From Gnetum montanum (taxonomy: Eukaryota; Streptophyta; Gnetopsida; Gnetales; Gnetaceae): a DNA stretch of 64,000 nt. The notes under the pieces were generated by a model. The model searched no databases, was not told the DNA's origin, and worked only from the letters and a program-made list of their open reading frames with translations. How positions within the stretch are numbered: the first letter of the stretch is position 1; every line of letters begins with the position of its first letter. Location: the NCBI GenBank assembly GCA_015680685.1, contig MNCI01018959.1:4883-68882 (forward strand). Direction: 5' to 3'. The position numbers were made by a program, and so were the translations under genes. Positions 36,846-47,623 of this stretch are shown in pieces.

Positions 36846-39226
36846 TCATTAAGAAGAAGCTGTTGCATTGGCCACCATGGAGGAATGTTGTTCAGTTATT
36901 GTTATTGCTTTGGTTGTTGTGGGAGGAGGCACCTTAATCATAAAAGGATCCTTGGAAGATGTAGGTGATGATATCCTTATAACAAAAGGGGACCTTGAGC
37001 TAGTCAAAGCTAAACAACCCATGTTGTTATGAGGAGGCACGTGAATCATGAATGGCTCCCATGCAAGTCTAGAATTATTGTTTATATTAAATGTTGCTAT
37101 AGTATATGGGATGTTGTTGGTATTCAGTGGATCCTTGTAAACTTTCATGGAATGCTTTTGTGATCTAACTAGGCTAGAGGCATCAAGGACCAACTCACCC
37201 TTGTCTATCATCTTCTATAGATCATCCTTTAGTGCTAAAACAAAGTTGGTATCATAACTTGATAGTTGATGGTAGTGGTAGAATCAATTATGTTTAGAGT
37301 ACCAATGGATCACCCTTGGGTGCAAGAGCATGGTTCTTTGTGATTTCACACAATCTATCATGCCTCTTGCAAGCATTCTTGATCATCTGTTTATATTGTA
37401 TTCTTATACTCTTTAACAATTGGTCAAGGAGTTTAGATGGTTTTAATGGTAGCTTAGTGTACTTAGACCAGTCTTTTAATTCGAAATCAAGCCTTATGTT
37501 GCCTGATGTAAAGGTCTCGGATGTTGATAGATGATTATTCATTATGGGAACCTTGGGTTAATTTGTTTTAGGTCCCTATGTGGTTTTGTTATCTTTGGCC
37601 ATGGTGGCCATGGATACATTCTTTTTCCTCCCTTTTCCTTATCTTTTCAAGTGTGTTGATTCTTATATGCCACATATGTAGGGTCATGGTTGGCCTCTAT
37701 GGCATCCTCTATGTTCTTTATTTGAGAAAAGGCCTGGCTAAGCAACTGTGGGTGTAGGTAGTAGAGTTTGGAATTAATGAAATCATTAACCACCCCCTTG
37801 AATATAGCGAAAAGGTGGGTTTCATGTATTGGTTCTAGAATTTCATTTAGGAGATCATTCCATCATTGTATAAATTTTTGTACAGGTTCAAGGGGTCTCT
37901 TCTTGACCTTCATTAATTGCTCAAGAGTCACATCTGGCTTCAAGTTGTACTTGAAGCAATTAACAAATTACAATATCAAGTCCTCAAGTAAGGATATAGA
38001 TCCTCTTAGTAATGCATGGTACCAATCTAGAGCCTTCCCCATTAGGGACATAGGGAATATTCACACTATAGTATGTAGCCAAGCTTGCAACAAAACACTC
38101 AAAATAGAATGTGATAAGGTGTGCATTATGGTCACCCTCACTATTGTACTTGGTGAATTAAGGTAGAGGGATGCCCAATGAAAGAGTTATCTATGGGATG
38201 ACAAGATTGATTAGATCATCTTGATAGAAATTCATGATTCTCACCGTTTGGGTTGTAGAGGCCTTAAGCTTTTGTAACTCTTTCGTAAGATCCTAGATCA
38301 TTTGGAATGCTTGATCTAGGCCTTGGAACATCCTAGTGGGTTATTGGCTAAGGTGTGAGTTGAGAGGCATGTGGCCTCATGATGGGTTGTGGCATTCAAG
38401 GGAGAGGTTGAGTCATTACAATCATAAGGGGTACAAACAATGAGAAGGAGGTTAGAGTAGGTGCTTGGGAAATAAAGGGTGGAAGGGACATTCATGATCC
38501 TTGGGTTATTTGGGATCCCATCGTGGGGCCTGCTAGTATGGAAAAAGGATGAGTGGTGGTGATAACCATCAGTGACAACCAAGCTAACTATGATTGTGTA
38601 GCAAACAACATGGACAAGAAGATAGGTGTGGTTTGGGGCATCGATTGCTCTTGACTCACCCCTATAATAGGTGTTGGTCCAAACATGGTTGGATAGATAG
38701 GTTATAAAACTAAAGGAACTTACCCCATGGATAAGGTAGGAGAGACCAAGGTGGGTACACTGGTTTGGAAAGCTGATTATTGGAATAGGCTTCCTAGGAA
38801 GTTCTCTAGTTTGGGCTCCATGTTGAACTCATCTTGTTCCTCATGTTGGCTCTCAAAGCTTGACTTTTCATCTTGCTCATCCATCTCAATTAGATGAAAT
38901 AGAATATGTGTATAGGCATCGGACAATGATATTTTGTCATAAGGGAAAAAAATGTATTCCTTTCTATTGCAATGAATGAGTTCATATTCACACTTGGACT
39001 CTACCTTTGCCCACAGAATAAGCAAGCCTTCTTGGATCTTTGCACAAATGAAATTATAATAGTTTTCATTGATGATTGCACAATCTAGACTTTGTTCTCT
39101 TAGTCTAAGCAACTACCTATGTTCAACCATTGTAGGGTCTTTAGGATCATAGATCCTCACAACATCTTGGTTACATGACATATCAATTAAGTTGAAAGGA
39201 AAAATGGTTGATTGGTTGAACGACAT
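36846..39226 (-). pseudogene. Gag of element A
   Basis: The start is the ATG at 39226, upstream of and in frame with the first conserved block (39120-38840). That block shows NYYNFICAKIQEGL, YELIHCNRKEYIFF, and an acidic DEQDEKSS stretch. The Gag domain (about 38060-37750) reads MGKALDWYHALLRGSISLLE, FVNCFKYNLKPDVTLEQLM, PLEPVQKFIQWWNDLLNE, GVVNDFINSKLYYLHPQLLS. Then come basic KDKEKGGKKN and, at 37210-36849, MIHVPPHNN and FVIRISSPTS, a Pro-rich linker. Element B has the same blocks in order. Stops, many TAG, and small frameshifts interrupt it. Confidence 0.85.
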
Positions 39227-40050
39227 GTTTACTGGTTTTAGAATTGGTTTAATAAATTTTAAAATTAATTTTTAAATCAAAACTTTGGCATGTGAAATTA
39301 TTCAAAATGTAAAAAGGAATTATAACTAGAAAAACTGTTGAAACTATAGCTGTGTATAGTGCAGGTTGCAATGGAAATGGTATGACAGTATTTGAGGTGG
39401 TGTGAAAATTGTAAATGTTAGTAGGGCCAACTACACTGGCTTTTCCAATAGGGCCTACATTGAAGTGTGTGCAGTAGACCACTATATTGTCCAGCCAACT
39501 ACATTGAGGTAGGTGGTGGAAAATAGGTTTTCACTTAATAAAACCAAGTTAGGAGTTTTTTCCTCTAAAGGGGGTGCACTGGTTTTGGAATTTATGTGTG
39601 AATTATGGTGTTTCCAATGACTACATTAGTTTTGGGAATGACTATGCTAGGTTTTCCATAAAATTTCACAACGAATGGATTTGGGTTTTTGAGTGGGGCT
39701 GCATTGGAGTTTAAGGATATCTTAGAGGTGGATTTTGCAGTTTCAAGTGTTAACTATGTTGGCCTTAGAAAGCCTAGCAAATGCTATGAAAATTATGTAG
39801 AAACCCAAATCACCCACAACAACTATATTGGGTATTTAGTTGTGGGAATTTAAATATCACTATTGGTTTTATGGGTAAATGCTTGTAGGTTTTAGATTTC
39901 AAAATATAGAAAACTTAATTTTGGAAAATGTTTATGTTGATGCATAAATTTTGGACACATCAACACCCACAAAAAAAAAACTTGTATAGGGAAACTATTG
40001 CCTAAGTTGCCTCCTAGATGTGTATGGAACCAGGAATAGTCTCAACTAAA
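39227..40050 (-). other. Leader of element A with U3-type words
   Basis: Non-coding. Between 39420 and 39850 the words ACTACACTGG, ACTACATTGAGG, ACTACATTAG, ACTATGCTAGG and ACTATATTGGG occur, the same vocabulary as U3 of element A and its 185-bp array. Confidence 0.5.
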
Positions 40051-41970
40051 AAGAGCTATGTGACGTTATGATTAAATGGGGATCCTGCCCCTTGTCATCT
40101 CACACAATCATCATTTGTTGTCATTTGCAGTTGCTTCGCACCACCTTCGCACCACCACTATTGTTGCTGCCGATGATGCCCACTACCAAGTAAAAAACCC
40201 TACCCTGATGTCGGGATGAAATCCCCAAAATCCCCACCATGTAGGGAAGTACTATCGTCGCTAATGCTAATTGCCACGTGCTACCTGCCATCCACTATTG
40301 TGCACCGCCTACAACTCCTGCATGACTGCCACCTGCAACTGCATGACTGCTGCCTGTAGCTACTATCCCTCACCGCCCGCTTGCGCTACCGACTGCAGTT
40401 GATGCATGCACCGCTACTATTTGCCGCCGATCTTGACATTGCACTACCACTAACCGCCCACCACGTGGATGTTGTTCATGCACCGCTATTGGTTATGTCT
40501 GCCATCTGTGCGTTGTCTGCAACATCTACTGCCGCCACGTGCCATCTTCCACAGCCACACACTGTCGTTGCACACCATCTACCAACTCTGGGAGAGAGAT
40601 GCCCCAAAGATCCCATCATCGCATGACACCCAGAGAGAGAGCGCTCCCACTGATTTCCTACTCACATCTGCTGGCCTCAAGATGATGTTACTTTTGCCTG
40701 CACACTGCTGCTGCTGGTTCTATAGCTGCTCCCTGCCGACGCGCTTAAATGCCCACCCACGTTGCCCACTTGCTCCACCATGCCATGCCATCAGTTACTT
40801 GCGCGTAACATCGGCCACGTTGATTACGAAACGTCTGCGCACATCTGCATAACTATAATGTCGGAGAATGTCGAGGTGGAAACCGCAGCGAAGAAGATTC
40901 ATGCATAATGTTTTCCATGCTCTACGGTAGTGATGCTAGAACGTGAGTGGCAATTTCGCAGAGATGTGGCTTTCAATGGTAGAAGAACTGCAAATCCCAG
41001 CGAAACCTGGAAGAAAGCAACGCAACATGTTGCAAAATCGCATTAAGGAGTCCCTGCTGATGAGAATTGAAGCCACGCCTGGAACAGCCAGTCAAAAAGC
41101 CGGGAGCATAAGCGTTGTCGCTTCTTGTGTCTTTTCTCAATTCTCTCTGCTGCACGTACTCTTCTTCCTGCCAATGGACTGTAAATCAAGCATATGGAAA
41201 CCTTTTATTGTGCTGCAAATGTTTATAATTATTATAAGTTGCCATGCATGTCAGATCTGGACGAGAACTGATGTTGACGGATCTGAGTACCACACTCCAC
41301 AACAAATCCAATTAAACTTGAATTTGAATTTGTGGTTTGCTTTTCTTGGACGTAATGTTCTGTGGCTAAATGCTAATGCATGCCGTTGGAAAGGCTAAAC
41401 ATCAACACAGGTTGAAAACACTGCTAATCACTAATTTTTTACTTGCAGAGCAGACTCTGAGAAAAAAGGACATCTGGGGAAGCATAAACGACGAATCATC
41501 CATTTTGACTACTATTGAATTTTGGGCTCCTTTTAGAATTCACCTTTAAGCATGAACGACGAATCATCCATTTTGACTACTATTGAATTTTGGGCTCTTT
41601 TTAGAATTCACCTTTAAAATTGTAACCTTCTGGGACCAGTGAATCTGATTCTTGAACATTTAATGGGGTTCACTATGAGCATTCAACCAAACTGTCAAAG
41701 TTATAAATAGTTACATATTGTAAGGATAAGAAACATATTCCTAAATGGAAATTTTTCTTAGGAGATAATTCAGGGGTAGCAGTACAACCCTTATCTATGA
41801 AGTTGTTAAGATAAACTTTGTGAGAATGGTTACTGTCTTCTTAGTATTTAGTAATAGTTGCAGTGCTAGTGTATGTATATCTTATGAAGATCATTTGCAA
41901 TGTTTAAACTATATTTACCTTCACCCCGGCTAGTTGTGGAGCTTACTTTGCTTTATATATAACACCATCT
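40050..41970 (+). other. GC-richer, gene-like island inside the leader of element A
   Basis: From about 40100 to 41400 the sequence is clearly richer in G+C and in CpG than anything around it. It includes long stretches of C-rich codons (Ala, Pro, His, Leu) and open frames (40381-40626, 40469-40852, 40943-41398). A strong plant-style acceptor stands at about 41440-41449 (CTAATCACTAAT, T-run, TTGCAG). No protein family is recognised, so the frames are not called genes. It lies between the primer site and gag of element A, where coding host DNA is not expected. A captured or inserted host-gene fragment (5' exon region and intron) is the simplest reading. Confidence 0.45.
41479..41625. repeat. 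Near-perfect tandem duplication of about 68 bp
   Basis: The segment cgacgaatcatccatttt..gggctc..tttagaattcaccttta occurs twice in direct succession with one or two differences. It is far less diverged than other repeats here, so it is a recent local duplication. Confidence 0.9.
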
Positions 41971-42182
41971 TAAATGATTTGCATCGTTAGAAAACCCATA
42001 AGATTTTTTGTCATGGAATTAAAAACTATTAATCGTGGCCCCTTGCTTAGCATGGGAGATGTTGGCATCAACAATTTGAAAAATGTTTTGGAAACTGGTT
42101 GGAAAAGTTTTTCTTTTCTTTTTTTCTTTTTGGAAAATGTTTTGAAAATTGGAAAATGTTTTGGGCTGAGAATTTGAGCAAA

Positions 42183-42205
42183 GGCCCTCCTAGCACCTAA
42201 AAAAC
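42183..42205 (-). other. Primer-binding site of element A
   Basis: On the minus strand the bases after the 5' LTR are GTTTTTTAGGTGCTAGGAGG and GCC. Element B has TTTTGGCACTAGAAGGAGGG at the same place. Both look like decayed forms of one TGGCGCTAG-type site; differences are mostly transitions plus a short indel. I do not assign the tRNA. Confidence 0.65.
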
Positions 42206-42424
42206 TGTTGCACCTGAAAATTTTGATCACTACAAGAAAACCAAAGATTTTGGGAGCAAAAACAGTTTTTGATCTTGAATCCTAAGGGTCTCCAAAAAAA
42301 AGATTCAAGGTATCTTAGACTGTTTGGCCAATCACCCAGGACTTACAAAATGTAAATGAAAAAAGTAAAATAAAATTGCAGATTTGAATAAAAGTAAAGA
42401 CATAATTAAACTTAATAAAATCTG
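42206..42424 (-). repeat. 5' LTR of element A, U5 end
   Basis: Aligns with 22486-22720 (GATC..GAAAACCAAAGAT, GGCCAATCACCCAGG, CTTRCAAAATGTAAATGAA). The LTR is interrupted at about 42424 and resumes at 45666. Confidence 0.85.
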
Positions 42425-42654
42425 CACTGAGAATTGTTGACACACTTTTTCCATTTTATGGAGCAGGTCATTGCGTAATGGGAAATTATTCCCTTGACTA
42501 CTTATTCGTGAAATAATACCAGCATCTTTAAAATTAAAGAACCCTGGTAATGGTTATGCTTAAGTCAAATTACGAGGAAGTTACGAGAGTAATTATAAGA
42601 TTGTAACTGAAATTTAGTTCAACGATTTATAGAGTGGGCCTCAGGATCTCGTTC

Positions 42655-43098
42655 TCATCATCAAAGATGTGAAGATGGTATCATACTGGAGAGCTCCTAG
42701 ACGTTGAAATTGCATACAAGGATGTGATCCTTCCTTTAAATGCATTAGCTAAGAAAGATGCTGTGATTGCAAGACTTTTGGTCCTAATTCTCTCTCATGC
42801 AACATGTTCACATGCTTCAGGAGGTGAATACCAGAGGGTGGAGAAAGAATTTAATCTGACTCTTACGAAAGGCATTGAAAATGCGTTAAAAAGAGCAAAA
42901 TATAGCGGGTCTTTTGTTGGCTGTGTAATTGATCCCTGTTTAGAAACAAAAAATTTAAACATTAATCCAAAATTTGCTGGTGTTATTGTTCGTAAGTCAA
43001 GGAATTATAATACAGGAATTTTATTTTTGAAAAACGTTCTGGTATTTGAGACTATGCAAGATCAATTGCAAGAAATAAATCCCACCAGTGAAGCATAG
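42655..43098 (+). pseudogene. Unidentified exon-like fragment
   Basis: An open stretch of about 145 codons begins upstream of the first GTG (ELLDVEIAYKDVILPLNA..) and continues through ALAKKDAVIARLLVLIL, GGEYQRVEKEFNL, IENALKRAKYSGSFVGCVID and NPKFAGVIVRKSRNYNTG to a TAG at 43096. Its composition is that of a real globular protein (mixed hydrophobic and charged), unlike the shadow frames nearby. I do not recognise the family. It lies 0.5 kb before the glycosylase fragment on the same strand and may come from the same or an adjacent host gene. Confidence 0.4.
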
Positions 43099-43639
43099 CT
43101 AAAGCTTGTGAAATTGTATAAATCAACTGGGAAAATCAAATTCGGGTTCAGTGGTGGCAAGATATCATGGAGGCCGATGGTTATTGAACCATTGCTCCCG
43201 GTGATGGATGTTTCTGTTGCTGCCTGGAAGAGGAAGCCAAGGATTTCATAATGAAACCAGTAAAGGTTGCTGACATTGTGAGGCTGAACGACTACTTAAA
43301 AGAACCGCAAAAGTAGTGCCGGCGCCAGATCAAGTAGCAATAAAGATGCAAGCACCAACTGTAACCATGACGACAAAAATCACGGTTAGGGGCCGACATG
43401 AACAGTGAAGCAACACAGGACCAGAACGGACGAAAAGTGTGACCTTTTAATTGGTCCAAATGGCACTCCATGGGCCTATGTGTCCCTTAACAGGTGCTAG
43501 GGTTTCTGTTGCAGCGGAATGGAATGGAGCAATTAAAAAAACACATGGTATAGGATTCACTATACGTCGTGTGCGGCTTGGAAAGCCACCTTGGCTACGG
43601 CCTGGCCACCATGTTTGTGGTGCCCAACGGTGGAGTTGA

Positions 43640-43821
43640 TTGCAGTGGAAACCTTCTTTGGCGAACTTCAGAAAATGAAGATTGTCATCAAAACCGTCCT
43701 GCTTGATCAGAACTTTCTTTCCGGAATTGGAAACTGGGTTGCCGATGAGGTTCTTTATCGAGCAAAAATTCATCCTGCACAGCTCGCATGTTCTTTGTCA
43801 GAAATTGGATGCAAAGTCTGA
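43640..43821 (+). pseudogene. Formamidopyrimidine-DNA glycosylase (FPG) fragment
   Basis: Residues FFGELQKMKIVIK then LLDQNFLSGIGNWVADEVLY and RAKIHPAQLACSLSE match the helix-two-turn-helix region of plant FPG (Fpg/Nei base-excision-repair glycosylases). The signature GIGNWVADEVLY with the following HP is specific. The N-terminal catalytic Pro-Glu region is absent, and the frame stops after 43821. Downstream, to about 44115, a possible tail (KDDKIEGAIEASKRDKDSAV) is rich in Lys and Asp like the basic tails of these proteins, but this is weak. About 55 codons are recognisable out of a family length near 400. It is a dead fragment, probably one exon. Confidence 0.8.
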
Positions 43822-44187
43822 GTTTCAGAACGAGTGTGCTAACCTAGAAATACGTGGAAGTGGACCTGCGGCAATAAACAAGCAGGGTCTCTCATCAACG
43901 ATGGAAATTTCAGCAAATTGTTCTGGAAATTTCATCAAATTGTTCTATCAGTAAAGTTGGCCATGAATCTGAAGGCTGTGACGACCCTCAAGATTTGTTA
44001 AATACGTCTTCAAAATGTGCTTGAAATGATACAACTACAGGGAAGGATGACAAAATTGAAGGTGCCATTGAAGCCTCCAAGAGGGACAAGGATTCAGCAG
44101 TAATTATATTGGATGATTGATATTTTGATGCTCCATCCAGTGAAAGTAATTATTTCAACAGGATTCTATCGTATTGACACCAAAGTA

Positions 44188-44214
44188 ATTATTATTATTA
44201 TTATTATTATTATT
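44188..44214. repeat. (ATT)n microsatellite
   Basis: Nine or so perfect ATT units. Confidence 0.95.
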
Positions 44215-44279
44215 AAAAGACAACAAGGGCATTGATGGGACACTTATTCAATGTTCTATATGTATGAAACAAGTGTCAA

Positions 44280-44515
44280 TTATATAATTTTTTAAATATC
44301 TATGGTAGTTATAATTAACTACCATGATGGTTGTAACCTCTCCTATAGTGGTTGCAACCAAATTTTAATTTTCCATAATGATGTAACCACCAAATTGAAC
44401 ACTTGGAAACTATAGCATTTAACTCTATGGTGGTTGTAACTAACCCCTATAATGTTTGTAACTCACCTCAACTTCTCATGATGATTGTAGCTACCCAAAA
44501 GGCACTATAAAAAAG
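44280..44515 (+). promoter_or_regulatory. Promoter-like cluster of GGTTGTAAC words with TATA box
   Basis: GGTTGTAAC, GGTTGCAACC, GTTTGTAACT and the inverse GTAACCACC occur about seven times in 200 bases. CTATAAAAAAGG at 44505-44516 follows. This is again a short repeated inverted word directly ahead of a TATA box, as in the LTR U3 regions of this window. It is probably the U3 of an LTR of unknown family. Confidence 0.55.
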
Positions 44516-44699
44516 GCTTCAAGGGTAGAATTTAGGGGGGAATTGGTGGGAGATCAAGAAAAAAGATATTGAAGGTTGTAAGATAGCTTGCTAAAGGCAT
44601 CAATTTAGCTACTTTGTTTTAATCTTGTGAGTTCTTTTCTTCCTATTTTATTTTAGTTGTTTAGCTAATGGTTTAGATAGTATCATGCCTAACATTTAA

Positions 44700-45135
44700 T
44701 TTTGGAATTTTCTGATCACTCTTATAGCTCTATTTTTTATGCAATACTAGACTTCTATTAGGTTTGCCATATAAGAGTTTATGTTATCTTAGAAAAGCAT
44801 CTTGAGCAATTTAATAGTAATGTCTTATAGAAATTGCTTGTTTGAGTCTAAAGGATCTTGAAAATCTTTGATACTTTGACTTTCTTGAAATAGTTTCATT
44901 TTCTTTAAAGTTTATTGCCATGGAATTTCAATTTTGAAATTGTCAATTTTTTTCTGATAGCTCTATTGTTTGCAATTCTTGACAACTATTAACTAGTCAA
45001 ATAAAATCTTGTACTTTGTCATTTACAAAGTGTTTTGGTAGTTTAATAAAAGTGTCTTTTACAATATTGTTTGTTGGGCTTAGAGGGTTTAGAAAATTTG
45101 TAATACTTAAATTGAATTGGAATAGCTTTATTGCA
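44700..45135. repeat. Diverged tandem duplication, about 230-bp unit
   Basis: Segments at about 44700-44905 and 44930-45130 share TTTTCTGAT..ATAGCTCTATT, GTTTTATAGT-type bridges, AGTGTCTTWTA, TTGTTTGTTKGGCTTAGAGG-like and TTGGAATAG landmarks in order. Confidence 0.5.
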
Positions 45136-45665
45136 AATTGTTTCGTCATGTTCAATTTATTTTGCCTAAATGTTTAAGATTGATTTAAATCTACTTCGTT
45201 TTCTTTTCTCTTTCTAAATCCTTTAAATTTCGTTCTCTTTCTAGTTTTCTTGTGGAATTTTCTCTCTAGGGAAATTAGAAGTAGATTAGCATAATTATGC
45301 TCAAGCATTTTTGTGAAATATTATTTGTTTTAAGTAGCATTCTATAGGGACTATATAGACTAAGTGATTTGACAAAATAAGAGTCTTTAATAACTCACAA
45401 TATTCAACAAGCTTAGTTGAATTTTTATTATAGCCAATTACATTTTCATACACAAACCACACCATTTCAACATTCACAATAGCAAACATACATTCATGCT
45501 TAGTTTTCTCTTTAACTATTGAGTTTATTTGGAGATATCTGGGCCTTGGTGTTGCTAAAAGGCTAGTAGGCACCTAAATCCAATTTTGTAGGAACATCTT
45601 TTTTTCTTGTGACCCCAAGTTGCAAGACCAAAGGCCAAACATTAGATATCCAAAATGGTCATCAA

Positions 45666-46809
45666 CACAAATGAACTGGTAAAATTTATTAAAAATAATA
45701 AAATGCTCAAAGTGTAGAGTTCAAAGAGTACAGATTGTGTGCCTAAATGCACAAGAAGTTTATCTAAATAGATTCTGTAGTTGAACTCCATATTCTAGGT
45801 ACTTCCCAACTCCAATCATTAAGAGCCTCTTGCTAGTTTTTTCTCGAATCTATAACTTTTGGGTGTAAATGGCATGCATAATGGTGTTCAACTTTGATGG
45901 TAATGGGACTACGCTAAGAGTCTATAATGCTCAAGTAGATGCAACTACTTCCAATAGTCTTGCAAAATGCTTTAATTTGTTTTATGTGTTCAAGGTTACT
46001 ACAATGGTATGATTGCAAAAATGTTCTAAAACCTGAATGAAGTGTTCAAGTTTGGCTTTTATAGGCTTTGAAATTGCTGAAGTTGAACTACAAATTTCTA
46101 TCATTTGCAGGTGTTGCAGGCCATAATCCCCAATGTAGTTGACCATTTATGATAAGTTTTGACACCAAAGGGCCATCAAAACCACACCAAATACTAAAAA
46201 TAGTAAATGAACTTTTGTGACTACACTGGCTTTACTTCAACTATGCTAGCCTTAAAGAGCTACGTTGGAATTGTTGGAGTTGGCTGAGAAATGTGGTGAC
46301 TACGTTGGCCATGTGAAGATTACTAGAAATATGAGATGACTATGTTGGCCATGCTACCACCACTGGAAATTGTCATACTATGCTGGTCCTTGGTGGGAAA
46401 ATGGAAAACCCAAGAACTCCAACATTATCCTTACAACTTGCATGTTCAATTATGTGACAACTATGCTGGAAATTGTTGGGAAATGGAAAACCCAACACCA
46501 CCAATGCTAGGTGTAGGTGGTTTCAACATAGTTGAGGCTATACTCCCACAAAAACCCATAAAAATGCCAAATTTGGTAGTTGTCAAGGCATTTTTAGCCT
46601 TCCCAAGCCTAAATATAGACATGGCATTGCTTTTGCCACTTCAAAAGTGAGGTAGCAACAACTTATAAGGATTTTTATCCCCCAAAAAGGTTAAAGTATG
46701 AAAGATTGCAGCTCATGGGCTACCAAACTTACATTTACAATAAAATCATGCCTCAAGTTGGATGGTTAACGTTATAGGTTACAACATGCATTTTCTAGGT
46801 GGTGTTTCA
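45666..46809 (-). repeat. 5' LTR of element A, U3 side
   Basis: Aligns with 22720-23885. Minus-strand start TGAAACACCACC at 46809. TATA element CCTATAAAAGCC at 46065-46054, with the ACTATGCTGGCC/ACTACGTTGGCC word cluster at about 46215-46510. Confidence 0.85.
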
Positions 46810-47280
46810 TCCAATAGATCAAGTACCCATGTCTCATATCTCCCCAAGTGCTAGAACCTTCTCTCAATTTGAGTATGATTATCTTTTTCTCCCTTGAAGG
46901 CTTGGATTGATCAATAGCCCCCTTCAACTCATCAATGCTACCCTATATCGACTGCTCATTGATTGGTCCATGATAGTGCACAAGATCTGAAATATTAAAC
47001 ACAAAATACATACTAACATCATTTTATAAATCTATCTTAAAAGAATTATCATTAATCTTGGTCTTAATTTTGGAAGACCTCATCTTCTTGGCTTTCAACT
47101 TGGAGAAGTTAACATCTCTCAACCTCTTATTCTTTAAGTATACCCAAACCAAGTTACCAACATTAAAAGTTGGCTTCATTTTATCCTCTTTCCTTCTAAG
47201 GACTCTCTTTTTAGTCTTAGTTTTAAGATTTTCTTTAACTTGTACATGGAGATCCTTCATCTATTATACAAAATTAGCAC
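46810..47280 (-). pseudogene. Integrase C-terminus of another Ty3/gypsy element
   Basis: The minus strand reads DLHVQVKENL, KPTFNVGNLVWVYLKNKRL, SKLKAKKM and KIKTKINDNSFKIDL, the integrase C-terminal domain of a chromovirus-type element. It continues FNISDLVHYHGP towards 46900. It is flanked on the left by element A, which inserted just downstream of it. The rest of its pol is not found to the right (47.3-47.6 kb is non-coding). Confidence 0.75.
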
Positions 47281-47623
47281 ATAGTTGAGCTTCATCATCA
47301 AAGCTCATCTTCTTATTTCTATTTGAAAGTCTTTTACTCATCCTTCCTCCACCATCAAAATTACAATGTAGATTACCTTTACATTGTTCATTCATTTAAT
47401 TCCAAGACAATCAATTTCATCACTATCAATGTTCACATCCATATCAATAATAATCTTCTCATTATGACTACTACTATAGCCATCATTATCAAATACAAAA
47501 TCATATATATTATTACTATTAGTCTTTCTCTTACCAACAATGGCATCAAAAGTTACATTTTTCTATCATAAATAATATAACTCACAACCTCATCACAATA
47601 ACCACAATGGTCATGATGCTCAT
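47281..47623. other. Non-coding AT-rich sequence
   Basis: Nothing recognised between the integrase fragment and the LTR of element D. Confidence 0.4.

Larger units (their letters stand above)
42425..45665. mobile_element. 3.2 kb insertion in the 5' LTR of element A
   Basis: Comparison with the intact LTR (22486-23885) shows that 42425-45665 has no counterpart. The edges read TGTTGACACAC on the left and GGTCATCAACACA on the right; these share an inverted TGTTGA, but convincing terminal repeats or a target duplication are not seen. It carries gene fragments (42.66-44.1 kb), an ATT run, and an LTR-like promoter (44.28-44.51 kb). Mechanism unknown: a gene-capturing transposon or an LTR element with a transduced fragment are both possible. 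Confidence 0.65.
22486..46809 (-). mobile_element. Element A: giant Tat/Ogre-like LTR retrotransposon
   Basis: LTRs at 22486-23885 and 42206-46809 (the latter split by an insertion) match each other. On the minus strand both start TGAAACA and end TRCAACA or TAACA. Flanking bases are cccaa on the left and tccaa on the right, a near-perfect 5-bp target duplication. Order on the minus strand: 5' LTR, primer site, leader, gag-protease (39.2-35.8 kb), a 7.4 kb repeat-filled spacer, RT, RNase H regions, integrase (28.44-24.95 kb), purine tract, 3' LTR. Tat/Ogre elements are known for great length, an extra RNase H and an intron between protease and RT, and these traits fit. All coding parts are broken. 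Confidence 0.85.

Noticed and set aside
40381-41398. Overlapping frames in the GC-rich island as intact genes
   Set aside because: They overlap each other in different frames, show no recognised domain, and are expected in GC-rich DNA; I report the island but not a gene product.
43447-43773. Minus-strand frame over the glycosylase fragment, and the plus-strand frame at 43451-43639
   Set aside because: The minus-strand frame is a shadow of the FPG-matching plus-strand frame. The 43451 frame has no recognisable similarity and cannot be joined to FPG with confidence.
42425-45665. Calling the insertion a Pack-MULE or Helitron
   Set aside because: No long terminal inverted repeats with a 9-bp duplication, and no convincing Helitron ends (TC start, hairpin, CTRR) were seen; only a short shared TGTTGA at the edges.
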